A DNA stretch of 47,395 nucleotides from Chloroflexota bacterium (GTDB lineage Bacteria > Chloroflexota > Dehalococcoidia > UBA2979), in contig VXMU01000123.1 of assembly GCA_009840945.1 (NCBI GenBank), forward strand, positions 1 through 47,395, in the 5' to 3' direction. Shown here piece by piece: positions 15,231-24,009 of this stretch (position 1 is the first letter of the stretch; the number at the start of each line of letters is the position of its first letter). The notes below the pieces were generated by a model that was not told the DNA's origin, made no database searches, and saw only the letters and a program-made list of their open reading frames with translations. The translations under genes and the position numbers were made by a program.

Positions 15231-18023
15231 CTGGGCTTCTTCGAGGACCGCGAAGACCGAGGCCCGCTGGGGCCACCCGACGAGCCGTTCCGGATCGGCG
15301 GGGCCAACAACTTCCGCTCACCCATCTCACTGCGGTGGATCGGTCTGCTGGCCGCCGTCGTGCTGCTGTTCGTGGCGGCCAACGTTGCGAAGTCGATCTA
15401 CGTCGACTTCCTGTGGTTCGACTCCGTCGACTACGCCGGCAACTTCCAGCGCGTGCTAACCGCGCGCGCCATGCTCTTCGTCATCGGCACCGCGATCACC
15501 CTCGTCGTGCTCGGCTTCAACATCTGGCTCGCGCGCCGGCTGGCGCCCGAAGGCCTCGAGGAGTCGTTCATCGAGGACGTCGACCCCGACGCGATCCGCC
15601 GCGTCGTCTCGGTCGTGATGATCGCGATGACGCTCTTCCTCTCGATCATCTTCGGCGCGGTCGCCGCGGGCTCGTGGGAGACGGTGCTCTCGTGGTGGTA
15701 CGCCGTCGAGTTCGGCGTGGACGACCCGGCCTTCAACCGCGACGTCTCGTTCTACATGTTCGACCTGCCGGCGCTGCACCTCTTCCAGGGGTGGGTGCTG
15801 TCACTCCTCGTGGTCTCGGGCCTGGGCGCGGGCTCGGTGTACGCGCTGACGTACTCGCTGCAGCGCTTCGAGCTGCAGATACCGCGCGGGATGCGCATCC
15901 ACATCTCGGTGCTGGTCGGGCTGATCCTGCTCGTCATCGCCGTGGGGACGTACCTCTCCGCCTTCGACCTCGCGACCTCGCGGCTCGGCATCGTGACGGG
16001 CGCGACGTACACCGACATCAACGCGCGCCTCCCGGCGCGCTACGCCATGGTCGCCCTCGGCGCGTTCGCCGGCCTCGCGACCATCGCGAACGCGCTGCTG
16101 AGCGGGAGCTGGCGCATCCCGGCCTTCACCATCGGCCTGTGGGTTGTGGCCGGCATCGTCGGGGGCTTCATCTACCCCTCGTTCGTGCAGTCCTTCCAGG
16201 TCGACCCCAACGAGCTCGAGCGAGAAGAGCTCTACATCGACCGCAACATCGACATGACCCGGCTCGCCTGGGGACTCAGCGAGATCGAGGTCACGACGTT
16301 CCCCGCCGAGGCCGCAGTCACCGAGGAGGAGATCACCGCCAACGAGGCGACGCTGTCCAATATCCGCCTCTTGGACGCCCGGCCCACGCGCGACACCTTC
16401 GTGCAGATCCAGTCGATCCGCCCGCTCTACACGTTCGAGGACGTGGACGTGGACCGGTACATCATCGACGGCCAGGCGCGCCAGGTGATGCTGGCGCCGC
16501 GCGAGCTGGACCTGCGGCGCGCCTCGCAGACGGCGGGCTCGGGCTGGACGCAGGAGCGGCTGCAGTTCACGCACGGCTTCGGCGCCGTCGTCGCGGGGGT
16601 GAACGAGATCACCCAGGAGGGCCTGCCCGTCCTGCTCACGCGCGACATCCCGCCCGTCGGTGACGTGATCCCGCTGACCACGGACGGGGCTCGCATCTAC
16701 TTCGGCGAGCTGACCGACCACTACATCATCGTCAAGACCAAGGAGAACGAGTTCGACTACCCCGACGGCGACACGACCGTCGAGACCACGTACACACCGG
16801 ACCGCGGCATCCAGCTTTCGAACCTGCTGCGCCGCTTCGCGCTGGCGTGGCAGCTCGGGGACCGCAACCTGCTCATCTCCGGCCGCATCACGGGCGATTC
16901 CACGCTGCTCATGCACCGCTCGCTGGCGGACCGGATCACCAAGGTGGCGCCCTTCCTGCGGCTGGACAGCGACCCGTACATCGTCGTCCGCGACGGCCGC
17001 ATCGTCTGGATCCAGGACGCGTACACCGTCTCGGGTGACTTCCCGTACTCGCAGCACCTCGGCACCGTGAACTACATCCGCAACAGCGTGAAGGTGGTCG
17101 TCGACGCCGAGACGGGCGACATGACCTTCTACCTCATGGACCCCGATGACCCGGTCGCGACGACGTGGGCGAAGATCTTCCCGGACCTCTTCACGGACCG
17201 CGACGAGATGCCGGCGGACCTCCAGGCGCACCTGCGCTACCCCGAGGACATGTTCCAGCTGCAGTCGCAGCAGTACCTGCGCTACCACATCACGGACCCG
17301 CGCGTGTTCTTCCTCGGCGAGGACCTGTGGAACATCCCCACGGAGAAGTTCCGCCAGCAGGAGCAGCCGCTCGAGCCCTACTACGTGATCATGAAGCTCC
17401 CCGGCGAGGAGATCGAGGAGTTCTCGCTGATCATGCCGTTCACCCCGCGCAACCGGCAGAACACCATCGCGTGGCTCGCCGGCCGCTCCGACGGCGAGAA
17501 CCTTGGCTCGCTGCGCTCGTACCGCTTCCCCACCGACGACCTGGTCTTCGGCCCGGCGCAGATCGAGGCGCGGATCGACCAGGACCCCGGCATCTCCGCA
17601 CAGCTCACGCTGTGGGAGGGCGCGGGCTCAGAGGTGATCCGCGGCAACCTGCTCATGATCCCCATCGGCGACTCGTTCCTGTTCGTCGAGCCGATCTACC
17701 TGCAGGCCGAGACCTCGCGCATCCCGGAGCTGAAGCGGGTCGTGGTGGCGAACGGCAACAACATCGCGATGGAGCCGACGTTCCAGCGCTCGCTCGACGT
17801 GGTCTTCGGCCGCCGTGCGTCCTCGCTGCCCGGCGCCGACAGCTCAGTGGCGCCCTCGCCCGCGCCGACGCGCGACGATGACACCGACGACGTGGTGATA
17901 CCGACCGGCGACATCGAGACGCTGATCCGCCAGGCACAGGATGCCTCGGAGGCGGCCCAGGACGAGCTCGACCGGTTGCGCGCCATCCTGGACGAACTCG
18001 AGCGGCTACAGAACGAGCAGTAG
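15231..18023 (+). CDS. UPF0182 family membrane protein
   Basis: A large integral membrane protein of unknown function, common in Actinomycetota, Chloroflexota and cyanobacteria. The N-terminal ~300 residues contain about seven hydrophobic helices, followed by a long extracytoplasmic or cytoplasmic domain with family motifs such as NIRLLDARPTRDTF, LTTDGARIYFGE and FTPRNRQNTIAWLAGRSDG. The last ~40 residues form a Gln/Glu/Arg-rich coiled coil (AQDELDRLRAILDELERL) after a Ser/Pro/Asp linker. The first ATG/GTG/TTG in frame is GTG 15360, but family-like sequence (GFFEDREDRGPLGPPDEPF, then the first helix) reads upstream to CTG 15231. CTG 15231 has GAGGTG 5 nt before it and sits 2 bp after the argB stop. 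I therefore propose a CTG start giving 930 residues; the exact start is uncertain. Confidence 0.85.
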   Translation: MGFFEDREDRGPLGPPDEPFRIGGANNFRSPISLRWIGLLAAVVLLFVAANVAKSIYVDFLWFDSVDYAGNFQRVLTARAMLFVIGTAITLVVLGFNIWLARRLAPEGLEESFIEDVDPDAIRRVVSVVMIAMTLFLSIIFGAVAAGSWETVLSWWYAVEFGVDDPAFNRDVSFYMFDLPALHLFQGWVLSLLVVSGLGAGSVYALTYSLQRFELQIPRGMRIHISVLVGLILLVIAVGTYLSAFDLATSRLGIVTGATYTDINARLPARYAMVALGAFAGLATIANALLSGSWRIPAFTIGLWVVAGIVGGFIYPSFVQSFQVDPNELEREELYIDRNIDMTRLAWGLSEIEVTTFPAEAAVTEEEITANEATLSNIRLLDARPTRDTFVQIQSIRPLYTFEDVDVDRYIIDGQARQVMLAPRELDLRRASQTAGSGWTQERLQFTHGFGAVVAGVNEITQEGLPVLLTRDIPPVGDVIPLTTDGARIYFGELTDHYIIVKTKENEFDYPDGDTTVETTYTPDRGIQLSNLLRRFALAWQLGDRNLLISGRITGDSTLLMHRSLADRITKVAPFLRLDSDPYIVVRDGRIVWIQDAYTVSGDFPYSQHLGTVNYIRNSVKVVVDAETGDMTFYLMDPDDPVATTWAKIFPDLFTDRDEMPADLQAHLRYPEDMFQLQSQQYLRYHITDPRVFFLGEDLWNIPTEKFRQQEQPLEPYYVIMKLPGEEIEEFSLIMPFTPRNRQNTIAWLAGRSDGENLGSLRSYRFPTDDLVFGPAQIEARIDQDPGISAQLTLWEGAGSEVIRGNLLMIPIGDSFLFVEPIYLQAETSRIPELKRVVVANGNNIAMEPTFQRSLDVVFGRRASSLPGADSSVAPSPAPTRDDDTDDVVIPTGDIETLIRQAQDASEAAQDELDRLRAILDELERLQNEQ

Positions 18024-18144
18024 CCGCCTCCGTGGGCGCGATCCGTCGCGCCTGCCCGAAGCCGGCAACGGCAACGACGGGTAAGCTGTCCGTTGTGCCT
18101 CGGCACGCCGACCACACACAACGCATCGAGTACGGGAGAGCAGC

Positions 18145-19332
18145 GTGACGGATACCCAGGCCCGAGAAGCCGAGCTCTACATGCAGGCCGCGCGGCGGCT
18201 GCCGGTCACCCTGGTGCGCGGCGAGGGGGTGCGCGTCTGGGACGACGAGGGCAAGGAGTACCTCGACTTCGTCGCCGGCATCGCATCGTGCACCTTCGGG
18301 CACTCCGACCCCGAGCTTGCGGAGGTCATCGCCGAGCAGGCGCGGACGCTGATCCACGTCTCGAACATCTTCTACACCGAGCCGCAGATCGAGCTGGCCG
18401 AGCTGCTCATCGAGCACTCGGCGATGGACCGCGTCTTCTTCGCCAACTCGGGCGCCGAGGCGAACGAGGCGGCGCTGAAGCTCGCGCGCAAGTGGGGCCG
18501 CCTCAACCGCAGCGGCGCGCACGAGATCATCGTGGCGCAGAACGGCTTCCACGGCCGCACGATGGCGACCGTCGCCGCCACCGGCACGCCCGCCTACCGC
18601 GAGCCCTTCGAGCCGCTCGTGCCCGGCTTCATCTACGTCGACTTCGATGACGTCGAGGCGATCCAGTCCGCGACGAACGAGCACACCGCCGCCGTCATGC
18701 TGGAGCCGATCCAGGGCGAGGGTGGCATCAACGTCCCGGACGCCGGCTACCTGCGCGCCGTCCGCGAGTGGTGCGACGAGCAGGGCATGCTCCTGATCCT
18801 CGACGAGGTGCAGGTCGGCATGGGCCGCACGGGCACGCTCTGGGCGCACGAGCAGGCCGGCATCATCCCCGACATCATGACCAGCGCGAAGGCGCTCGGC
18901 GGCGGCGTGCCGATCGGCGCGATGATGGCCACCGAGGCCGCCTCGGTCTTCGAGCCCGGCGACCACGGCTCCACCTTCGGCGGGCAGCCGCTGGCCACCG
19001 CGGCCGCGGCCCACGTGCTGCGCCGGGTGGTCGAGGGCGACACGCTGGCCAACGTGCGCGCCCGCGGCGAGCAGGCGGCGAGCCGCCTGTCCGCCCTCGG
19101 CGAGAAGCACGACGTGGTGCGCGGCGTGCGCGGGCGTGGCCTGCTTATCGGCCTCGAGCTCAACGACGCGATCGCCCCGCAGGTGGTCGTCGAGTCGGTG
19201 CAGCGCGGTGTGCTGCTCAACCCGGTGCGCCCCGACGTGGTGCGCATGATGCCGCCGCTCAACGTCACCGCCGAGGAGATCGACCAGGTGGTCGACATCA
19301 TCGACGGCGCGATCGCCGAAGTCGCCGGCTAG
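18145..19332 (+). CDS. argD: Acetylornithine aminotransferase
   Basis: A 395-residue class III PLP aminotransferase that converts N-acetylglutamate semialdehyde to N-acetylornithine. The PLP lysine is Lys249 in SAKALGGGVPIGA; ILDEVQVGMGRTG carries the PLP-pyridine Asp, and NSGAEANEAALKLARK and GFHGRTMATV are family segments. Start: GTG 18145 with GGGAGAG 6 nt upstream. TAAGCT at 18082-18087 could be its -10. The gene follows the UPF0182 gene by 121 bp. Some members of this family also serve as succinyldiaminopimelate or ornithine aminotransferases, but the arg neighbours support ArgD. Confidence 0.92.
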   Translation: MTDTQAREAELYMQAARRLPVTLVRGEGVRVWDDEGKEYLDFVAGIASCTFGHSDPELAEVIAEQARTLIHVSNIFYTEPQIELAELLIEHSAMDRVFFANSGAEANEAALKLARKWGRLNRSGAHEIIVAQNGFHGRTMATVAATGTPAYREPFEPLVPGFIYVDFDDVEAIQSATNEHTAAVMLEPIQGEGGINVPDAGYLRAVREWCDEQGMLLILDEVQVGMGRTGTLWAHEQAGIIPDIMTSAKALGGGVPIGAMMATEAASVFEPGDHGSTFGGQPLATAAAAHVLRRVVEGDTLANVRARGEQAASRLSALGEKHDVVRGVRGRGLLIGLELNDAIAPQVVVESVQRGVLLNPVRPDVVRMMPPLNVTAEEIDQVVDIIDGAIAEVAG

Positions 19333-19337
19333 CGCCC

Positions 19338-19736
19338 GTGCAGTTCCGCTGGGCGATCGTCTACGTGAAGGACGTGGAGGCCTCCGTCCGCTTCTACCAG
19401 CGCGCCTTCGGCGTCGGCCTGCGATTCGTCGCGCCCGGCGGCGAGTACGCGGAGCTCGAAACCGGCGCGACGGCGCTCGGGCTCGCGGCAAACTCGATGG
19501 CCGCGACGAACTTCGCGCCCCCGATCCGCGAGAACGACCCCGGACTCCCGCCCGCCGCGTTCGAGATCGGCTTCGAGGTCGAGGACGTCGCGGCTGCGTA
19601 CACGCACGCCGTGGAGGCGGGCGCGACACCGCTCGCCGAGCCTGTCGAGAAGCCGTGGGGCCAGACCGTCGCGTACGTGCGCGACCCGGACGGGATCCTC
19701 GTCGAACTCGGCTCGCCGACCGGCGGCGAAGGCTAA
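19338..19736 (+). CDS. VOC (glyoxalase/bleomycin resistance) superfamily protein
   Basis: A 132-residue protein with two VOC beta-alpha-beta-beta-beta repeats. The N-terminal repeat opens with WAIVYVKDVEASVRFYQRAF, and the second has FEIGFEVEDVAAAYTHAVEAGA and ends in YVRDPDGILVELGS, the typical metal-binding Glu motif. Start: GTG 19338, 5 bp after the argD stop, so it is probably co-transcribed with argD and argG. The role could be a lyase, dioxygenase or binding protein; the substrate cannot be inferred. A second VOC protein of the same length lies after argG on the other strand. Confidence 0.8.
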   Translation: MQFRWAIVYVKDVEASVRFYQRAFGVGLRFVAPGGEYAELETGATALGLAANSMAATNFAPPIRENDPGLPPAAFEIGFEVEDVAAAYTHAVEAGATPLAEPVEKPWGQTVAYVRDPDGILVELGSPTGGEG

Positions 19737-19769
19737 CGACCCAGGCACCGCAGTGACGGAGACACAGTG

Positions 19770-21008
19770 ATGGCTGAACGCATCGTGCTTGCCTACTCGG
19801 GCGGCCTCGACACCTCGGCGGCCACGAAGTGGCTGCAGGAGGACCGCGGCTACGAGGTGATCTGCCTCCTCATCGACCTCGGCAACGTCGAGGACATGGA
19901 GGGCGCGGAGCGGCGCGCGAACGAGGCCGGCGCGATCGAGTACGCCGTGGTCGACGCGCGTGAGGACTTCATGCGCTACTTCGCGTTCCCCGCGCTCGCG
20001 GCAAACGCGGTCTACGAGGGCGAGTACCCCCTCGCCACGGCCCTCGGGCGTCCGCTCATTGCGAAGCTGCTGGTGGACAAGGCGCGCGAGGTGGGCGCGA
20101 CGGCCGTCGCGCACGGCTGCACGGGCAAAGGCAACGACCAGGTCCGCTTCGACGTCGCCCTCGCCACGCTGGCGCCGGACCTGACCATCGTCGGCACGGC
20201 GCGTGAGCACCAGTGGACGCGCGAGGAGGCGCTCGACTACTGCCGCGGTCACGGCATCTCCGTCGAGGGCGGCGAACGCTCCCCGTACTCCATCGACGAG
20301 AACATGTGGGGCCGGGCCATCGAGGCGGGTGAGCTGGAGGACCCCTGGGTCACGCCGCCGGAGGACGCCTACCAGTGGACGCGGCCCATCGGCCAGACCC
20401 CGGACGAGGCCGCCGAGGTCGAGCTCGGCTTCGAGCGCGGCATGCCCGTCTCGCTCGACGGCGAGCCCATCTCGTCCGTCGACCTCGTGGACCGGCTGAA
20501 CGAGCTGGCGGGGATGCACGGCGTGGGGCGACTCGACATGGTCGAGAACCGGCTCGTGGGCATCAAGTCGCGCGAGGTGTACGAGGCGCCCGCGGCGGTG
20601 GCGCTGCTGGCGGCACACCGCAAGCTGGAGACGCTGACGCTGACGAAGGACCAGATGCGCATGAAGGCGCGCGTCGCGCAGGAGTACGCGGACCTGGTCT
20701 ACAACGGGCAGTGGTTCAGCGCGCACCACCAGGACCTCGCGTCCTACGTGCAGTCGACGCAGCGCCACGTCACGGGCGAGGTGCGGCTGCGACTGTGGCG
20801 CGGCCACGCCGACGCCGTGGGGACGCGCTCGGACCGCAGCCTCTACAACTACGCGCTGGCGACCTACGGCTCGGAAGACGACTTCGACCAGCAGGCGGCG
20901 CTCGGCTTCATCAAGCTGTGGGGGCTGCCGCTGGAGGTGCAGGCGCGCCAGCAGCTCCTCCGCGAGCCGGCCGACCCGCTGCGCCTCGCCGCGCCCGGCG
21001 AGGAGTAG
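19770..21008 (+). CDS. argG: Argininosuccinate synthase
   Basis: ArgG joins citrulline and aspartate with ATP. A 412-residue protein with the N-type ATP pyrophosphatase loop LAYSGGLDTSA and the conserved AHGCTGKGNDQVRFD segment. SPYSIDENMWGRAIEAG and RLDMVENRLVGIKSREVYEAP are also standard. Start: ATG 19770, 8 nt after GGAG; a GTG immediately before is possible but has poorer spacing. It is separated from argH by a leftward VOC gene, which breaks up the usual argGH pair. Confidence 0.94.
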   Translation: MAERIVLAYSGGLDTSAATKWLQEDRGYEVICLLIDLGNVEDMEGAERRANEAGAIEYAVVDAREDFMRYFAFPALAANAVYEGEYPLATALGRPLIAKLLVDKAREVGATAVAHGCTGKGNDQVRFDVALATLAPDLTIVGTAREHQWTREEALDYCRGHGISVEGGERSPYSIDENMWGRAIEAGELEDPWVTPPEDAYQWTRPIGQTPDEAAEVELGFERGMPVSLDGEPISSVDLVDRLNELAGMHGVGRLDMVENRLVGIKSREVYEAPAAVALLAAHRKLETLTLTKDQMRMKARVAQEYADLVYNGQWFSAHHQDLASYVQSTQRHVTGEVRLRLWRGHADAVGTRSDRSLYNYALATYGSEDDFDQQAALGFIKLWGLPLEVQARQQLLREPADPLRLAAPGEE

Positions 21009-21020
21009 CCCCGCGCCGAC

Positions 21021-21419
21021 TCACTCGGCCTCGCCGCTCCCCGTGAACAGCGTCGTGTCGTCCACGAGGCAGAGCGGGTTGCCGAACGGGTCGGTGAAGT
21101 AGGCGCTGCGCTCGCCCCATACCCGCTGCTGGATGCCCCAGCCCACGTCGTCGTCATCGAGGAACTGTGCGCCCGCCTCGACCGCCCGGTCGAGCGCGGC
21201 CTCGAGGTTGGGGAGGGCGAGGTAGACGAGGTCGGGATTCGCGCGGAACGCGCGACCGTGCGCGGACGGGTCCACGAGCGCAAGGATCACACCGTCACAG
21301 TCGAAGTAGTGTCGCGTGGGCGTGACCTTGTCCGGCTCCATGTCGAGCACGCGGGCGTAGAAGGCGTCGGCCGCCTCCATGTCCGGGACGGGCACGATTA
21401 CGCGGAACAGGCGGGGCAT
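21021..21419 (-). CDS. VOC superfamily protein
   Basis: A 132-residue VOC-fold protein. The N-terminal repeat reads FRVIVPVPDMEAADAFYARVL, the second has LALPNLEAALDRAVEAGA, and it ends in AYFTDPFGNPLCLVDD, the typical end of a glyoxalase-like repeat. Start: the ATG giving MPRLFRV, with GGAGG 5 nt upstream; the longer frame crosses the argH promoter and is not used. It is convergent with argG (12 bp between stops) and divergent from argH. Function unknown; it is not obviously close to the other VOC protein. Confidence 0.8.
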   Translation of the reverse strand: MPRLFRVIVPVPDMEAADAFYARVLDMEPDKVTPTRHYFDCDGVILALVDPSAHGRAFRANPDLVYLALPNLEAALDRAVEAGAQFLDDDDVGWGIQQRVWGERSAYFTDPFGNPLCLVDDTTLFTGSGEAE

Positions 21420-21489
21420 ACGGCCTCCGATCGACTCCGAAGATACGCGTACGGCCTCGGGCCCGCTCGCGCACCGCATGGCCCCGATG

Positions 21490-21495
21490 TAGCCT
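21490..21495 (+). promoter_or_regulatory. Leaderless-type -10 element (TAGCCT) of argH
   Basis: TAGCCT ends exactly 6 nt before the argH ATG, and there is no Shine-Dalgarno sequence. The same hexamer at the same distance precedes yggS. Confidence 0.5.
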
Positions 21496-21501
21496 CGAAC
21501 G

Positions 21502-22923
21502 ATGGACGAGGACAGCCGGACGACTCCGCCCGACGACCGCGAGGCCAAGCTCTGGGGCGGCCGCTTCGAGCGCCCCACAGACAGGCTCGTCGAGGCCTAC
21601 GGCGCCTCGATCGCCTTCGACCGGCGGCTCTACGGTGAGGACATCGCCGGGTCGGCCGCGCACGCGCGGATGCTCGCCAGGCAGGGCATCATCTCCCGGG
21701 ACGACCTCGACGCTATCAACGCCGGCCTCGATGCCATCCTCCGTGAGATCGAGGCGGGCGAGTTTGAGTTCCGCGAGGACCGCGAGGACATCCACCTCAA
21801 CATCGAAGCCGCGCTCGCCGAGCGCATCGGCGAGCCGGCGCGACGCCTGCACACGGCGCGGTCGCGCAACGACCAGGTCGCCACGGACCTCCGCATGTAC
21901 GTGCGCGCCATGTGCGACGAGGCGTCCGAGGGCCTCATGGAGCTGCGGAGCGCGCTCCTCGACCTCGCGGAGCGCGAGGCCGAGACCGTAATCTCCGGCT
22001 ACACGCACCTCCAGCGCGCCCAGCCGGTGCTGCTCGCGCACCACCTCCTGGCGTACGAGGAGATGCTGACCCGCGACACCGGCCGCTTCCGCGCCGCGCG
22101 CGTGACCGCGAACGTGCTGCCGCTCGGCTCGGGCGCGCTTGCCGGCGTCGGCTACCCCATCGACCGCGAGTTTGTCGCGCGCGAGCTGCGGTTCCCCGAA
22201 ATCGCCGCGAACTCGCTCGACGCGGTCTCGGACCGCGACTTCGTCGTGGAGTTCCACGCCGCGGCCGCGCTGACGATGGTGCACATCTCGCGCTTCGCCG
22301 AGGAGATCGTGTTGTGGGCCTCCGCCGAGTTCGGCCTCGTGCAGCTCGACGACGCCTTCTCGACGGGGTCGAGCATCATGCCGCAGAAGCGCAACCCCGA
22401 CGTAGCCGAGCTGGCGCGGGGCAAGAGCGCGCGCACCATCGGCAACCTCGTGCAGGCGCTGACGCTGCTCAAGGGGCAGCCGCTCGCCTACAACCGCGAC
22501 CTGCAGGAGGACAAGGAGCCGCTTTTCGACACCATCGACACGCTCCTCGACACCCTTGAAGTGGTCGCGGCGATGGTGCCGACGCTGCGCTTCGACGCCG
22601 CGCGCGGCCGGGCGGCGGCGGGCGGGGACTTCGCGCTCGCGACCGACCTCGCCGACCACCTCGTGCAGCGCGGCGTGCCGTTCCGCGAGGCGCACGAGGC
22701 CGTTGGCGCCCTCGTGGCCGAGTGCGAGCGCAGCGGCCGCACGTTCGAGGACCTCACGCTGGACGACTACCGCGCGGCGCACCCCGCGTTCGGCGAGGAG
22801 GTGCTGTCGCTGGACATCGAGGCGTCGCTGGCCGCTCGCAGCGCCTACGGCGGCACCGCGCCGGAGCGCGTGGCCGAGCAGCGTGAGGCGGCGCGGGCGC
22901 GGATGCTCACGGAGCCCGCGTGA
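21502..22923 (+). CDS. argH: Argininosuccinate lyase
   Basis: ArgH splits argininosuccinate into arginine and fumarate, the last arginine step. A 473-residue member of the fumarase/aspartase superfamily: LWGGRFERPTD at the N-terminus, HTARSRNDQVATDLRMY, SGYTHLQRAQPVLLAHH and the signature loop GSSIMPQKRNPD near residue 290. The ATG at 21502 has no ribosome binding site but a -10-like TAGCCT 6 nt before it. Its stop overlaps the rpe start by GTGA, so rpe is coupled to it. Confidence 0.94.
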   Translation: MDEDSRTTPPDDREAKLWGGRFERPTDRLVEAYGASIAFDRRLYGEDIAGSAAHARMLARQGIISRDDLDAINAGLDAILREIEAGEFEFREDREDIHLNIEAALAERIGEPARRLHTARSRNDQVATDLRMYVRAMCDEASEGLMELRSALLDLAEREAETVISGYTHLQRAQPVLLAHHLLAYEEMLTRDTGRFRAARVTANVLPLGSGALAGVGYPIDREFVARELRFPEIAANSLDAVSDRDFVVEFHAAAALTMVHISRFAEEIVLWASAEFGLVQLDDAFSTGSSIMPQKRNPDVAELARGKSARTIGNLVQALTLLKGQPLAYNRDLQEDKEPLFDTIDTLLDTLEVVAAMVPTLRFDAARGRAAAGGDFALATDLADHLVQRGVPFREAHEAVGALVAECERSGRTFEDLTLDDYRAAHPAFGEEVLSLDIEASLAARSAYGGTAPERVAEQREAARARMLTEPA

Positions 22924-23600
22924 GCGGCGCGGAGCGGGTGCTGATCGCACCCTCGATCCTCACCGCGGACTTCGGCCGGCTCGCCGCCGACGTCGCCGCC
23001 GCCGAGGCAGGCGGGGCCGACGTGATGCACATCGACGTGATGGACGGGCACTTCGTCCCGCAGCTCAGCTTCGGGCCGCTGGTGCTGGAGGCCGTGCGGC
23101 GGGCGACGTCGCTGCCCGTCGAGGTGCACATGATGGTCGCCAACCCGGTCGACCAGCTCGCGCCGCTCGCCGAAGCGGGCGCGGACCGGCTGATCTTCCA
23201 CCTGGAAGCCGCGCCGGACCCCCACGCCGCGATCGAGCGCACGCGCGAGCTGGGATGCCAGGCGGGCATCGCCATCAGCCCGCCGACACCCGCGTCGAGC
23301 CTCGAACCGTGGCTCACGGCGATCGACATGGTGACCGTGATGCTCGTGCATCCGGGGCGCGGCGGGCAGGAGCTGCTTGCCGACCACCTCCCGAAGGTCG
23401 GGGAGCTGCGGCGCATGGCCGAGGCAGCCGGGACCCCGCTGGTGGTCGAGGTGGACGGCGGGGTCAAGGCCCACAACGCCTCGATGTGTGTCGAGGCGGG
23501 GGCGACGCTGCTGGTGGCCGGCTCGGCGGTCTACAACGACCGCGAGACGCCGACCGAGGCGATCGCCGGGCTGCACGAGGCAATCGGACGCACCTCGTAA
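22920..23600 (+). CDS. rpe: Ribulose-phosphate 3-epimerase
   Basis: Interconverts ribulose 5-phosphate and xylulose 5-phosphate in the pentose phosphate pathway. A 226-residue TIM barrel with the N-terminal IAPSILTADFGRL, the metal-binding HIDVMDGHFVPQLSFGP and EVHMMVANP, and VMLVHPGRGGQ near the phosphate site. VEVDGGVKAHNAS follows, then the phosphate-binding VAGSAVYND. Start: GTG overlapping the argH stop by four bases. Nothing is unusual in the catalytic residues. Confidence 0.94.
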   Translation: MSGAERVLIAPSILTADFGRLAADVAAAEAGGADVMHIDVMDGHFVPQLSFGPLVLEAVRRATSLPVEVHMMVANPVDQLAPLAEAGADRLIFHLEAAPDPHAAIERTRELGCQAGIAISPPTPASSLEPWLTAIDMVTVMLVHPGRGGQELLADHLPKVGELRRMAEAAGTPLVVEVDGGVKAHNASMCVEAGATLLVAGSAVYNDRETPTEAIAGLHEAIGRTS

Positions 23601-23643
23601 GCGACGAGGTCTCTCGAACCTGCTGTGGGTGTGGGTGTTCGCG

Positions 23644-23901
23644 CTACGTGTTCGCGAGCGCGCCTTCGGGGATCGCGGGCTTGCCCTCTGCCAGGCGCTT
23701 GAGCTGCGTGCGCAGGCAGCGGGTGCAGACGTTCACGCGCTGCATGCGGCCGTCGATGAGCAGGCGCTTGCTCTGGACGTTGGGGCGGAACTCGCGGTTG
23801 GTGCGGGGGGCCTTGCGCTCCCAGCGGCCCGAGTGCTTGTGGCGGATGTTGCGCCCGAACTTCGTGCGCTTCGGGCAGAGGTCACACTTGCCGGAGGCCA
23901 T
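23644..23901 (-). CDS. rpmB: Large-subunit ribosomal protein bL28
   Basis: An 85-residue basic protein beginning MASGKCDLCPKRTKFGRN. It has two CxxC pairs (CDLC near residue 5 and CTRC near residue 60), the zinc-binding form of L28. HKHSGRWERKAPRTNREFRPN is typical of the family. The start used is ATG 23901, which matches the family and has GAGGA 9 nt upstream; a TTG two codons earlier is possible. It is divergent from fakA across about 108 bp. In many Gram-positive and Chloroflexota genomes rpmB adjoins the fakA/recG region, as here. Confidence 0.93.
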   Translation of the reverse strand: MASGKCDLCPKRTKFGRNIRHKHSGRWERKAPRTNREFRPNVQSKRLLIDGRMQRVNVCTRCLRTQLKRLAEGKPAIPEGALANT

Positions 23902-23935
23902 CGCCAACCATCCTCGTTACGAACGTGGTCGCTCG

Positions 23936-23966
23936 TTGTCCGCGATCGGGGTTAAGAGCGTAGCAT
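23936..23966 (+). promoter_or_regulatory. Candidate promoter of fakA-degV-recG
   Basis: TTGTCC (23936-23941) and TAGCAT (23961-23966) are separated by 19 bp, about 45 nt before the fakA ATG, in the spacer divergent from rpmB. Confidence 0.45.
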
Positions 23967-24009
23967 TGGGCCCAACGAGACGCCATTGCGGATACGGAGC
24001 GGCGAGGCG

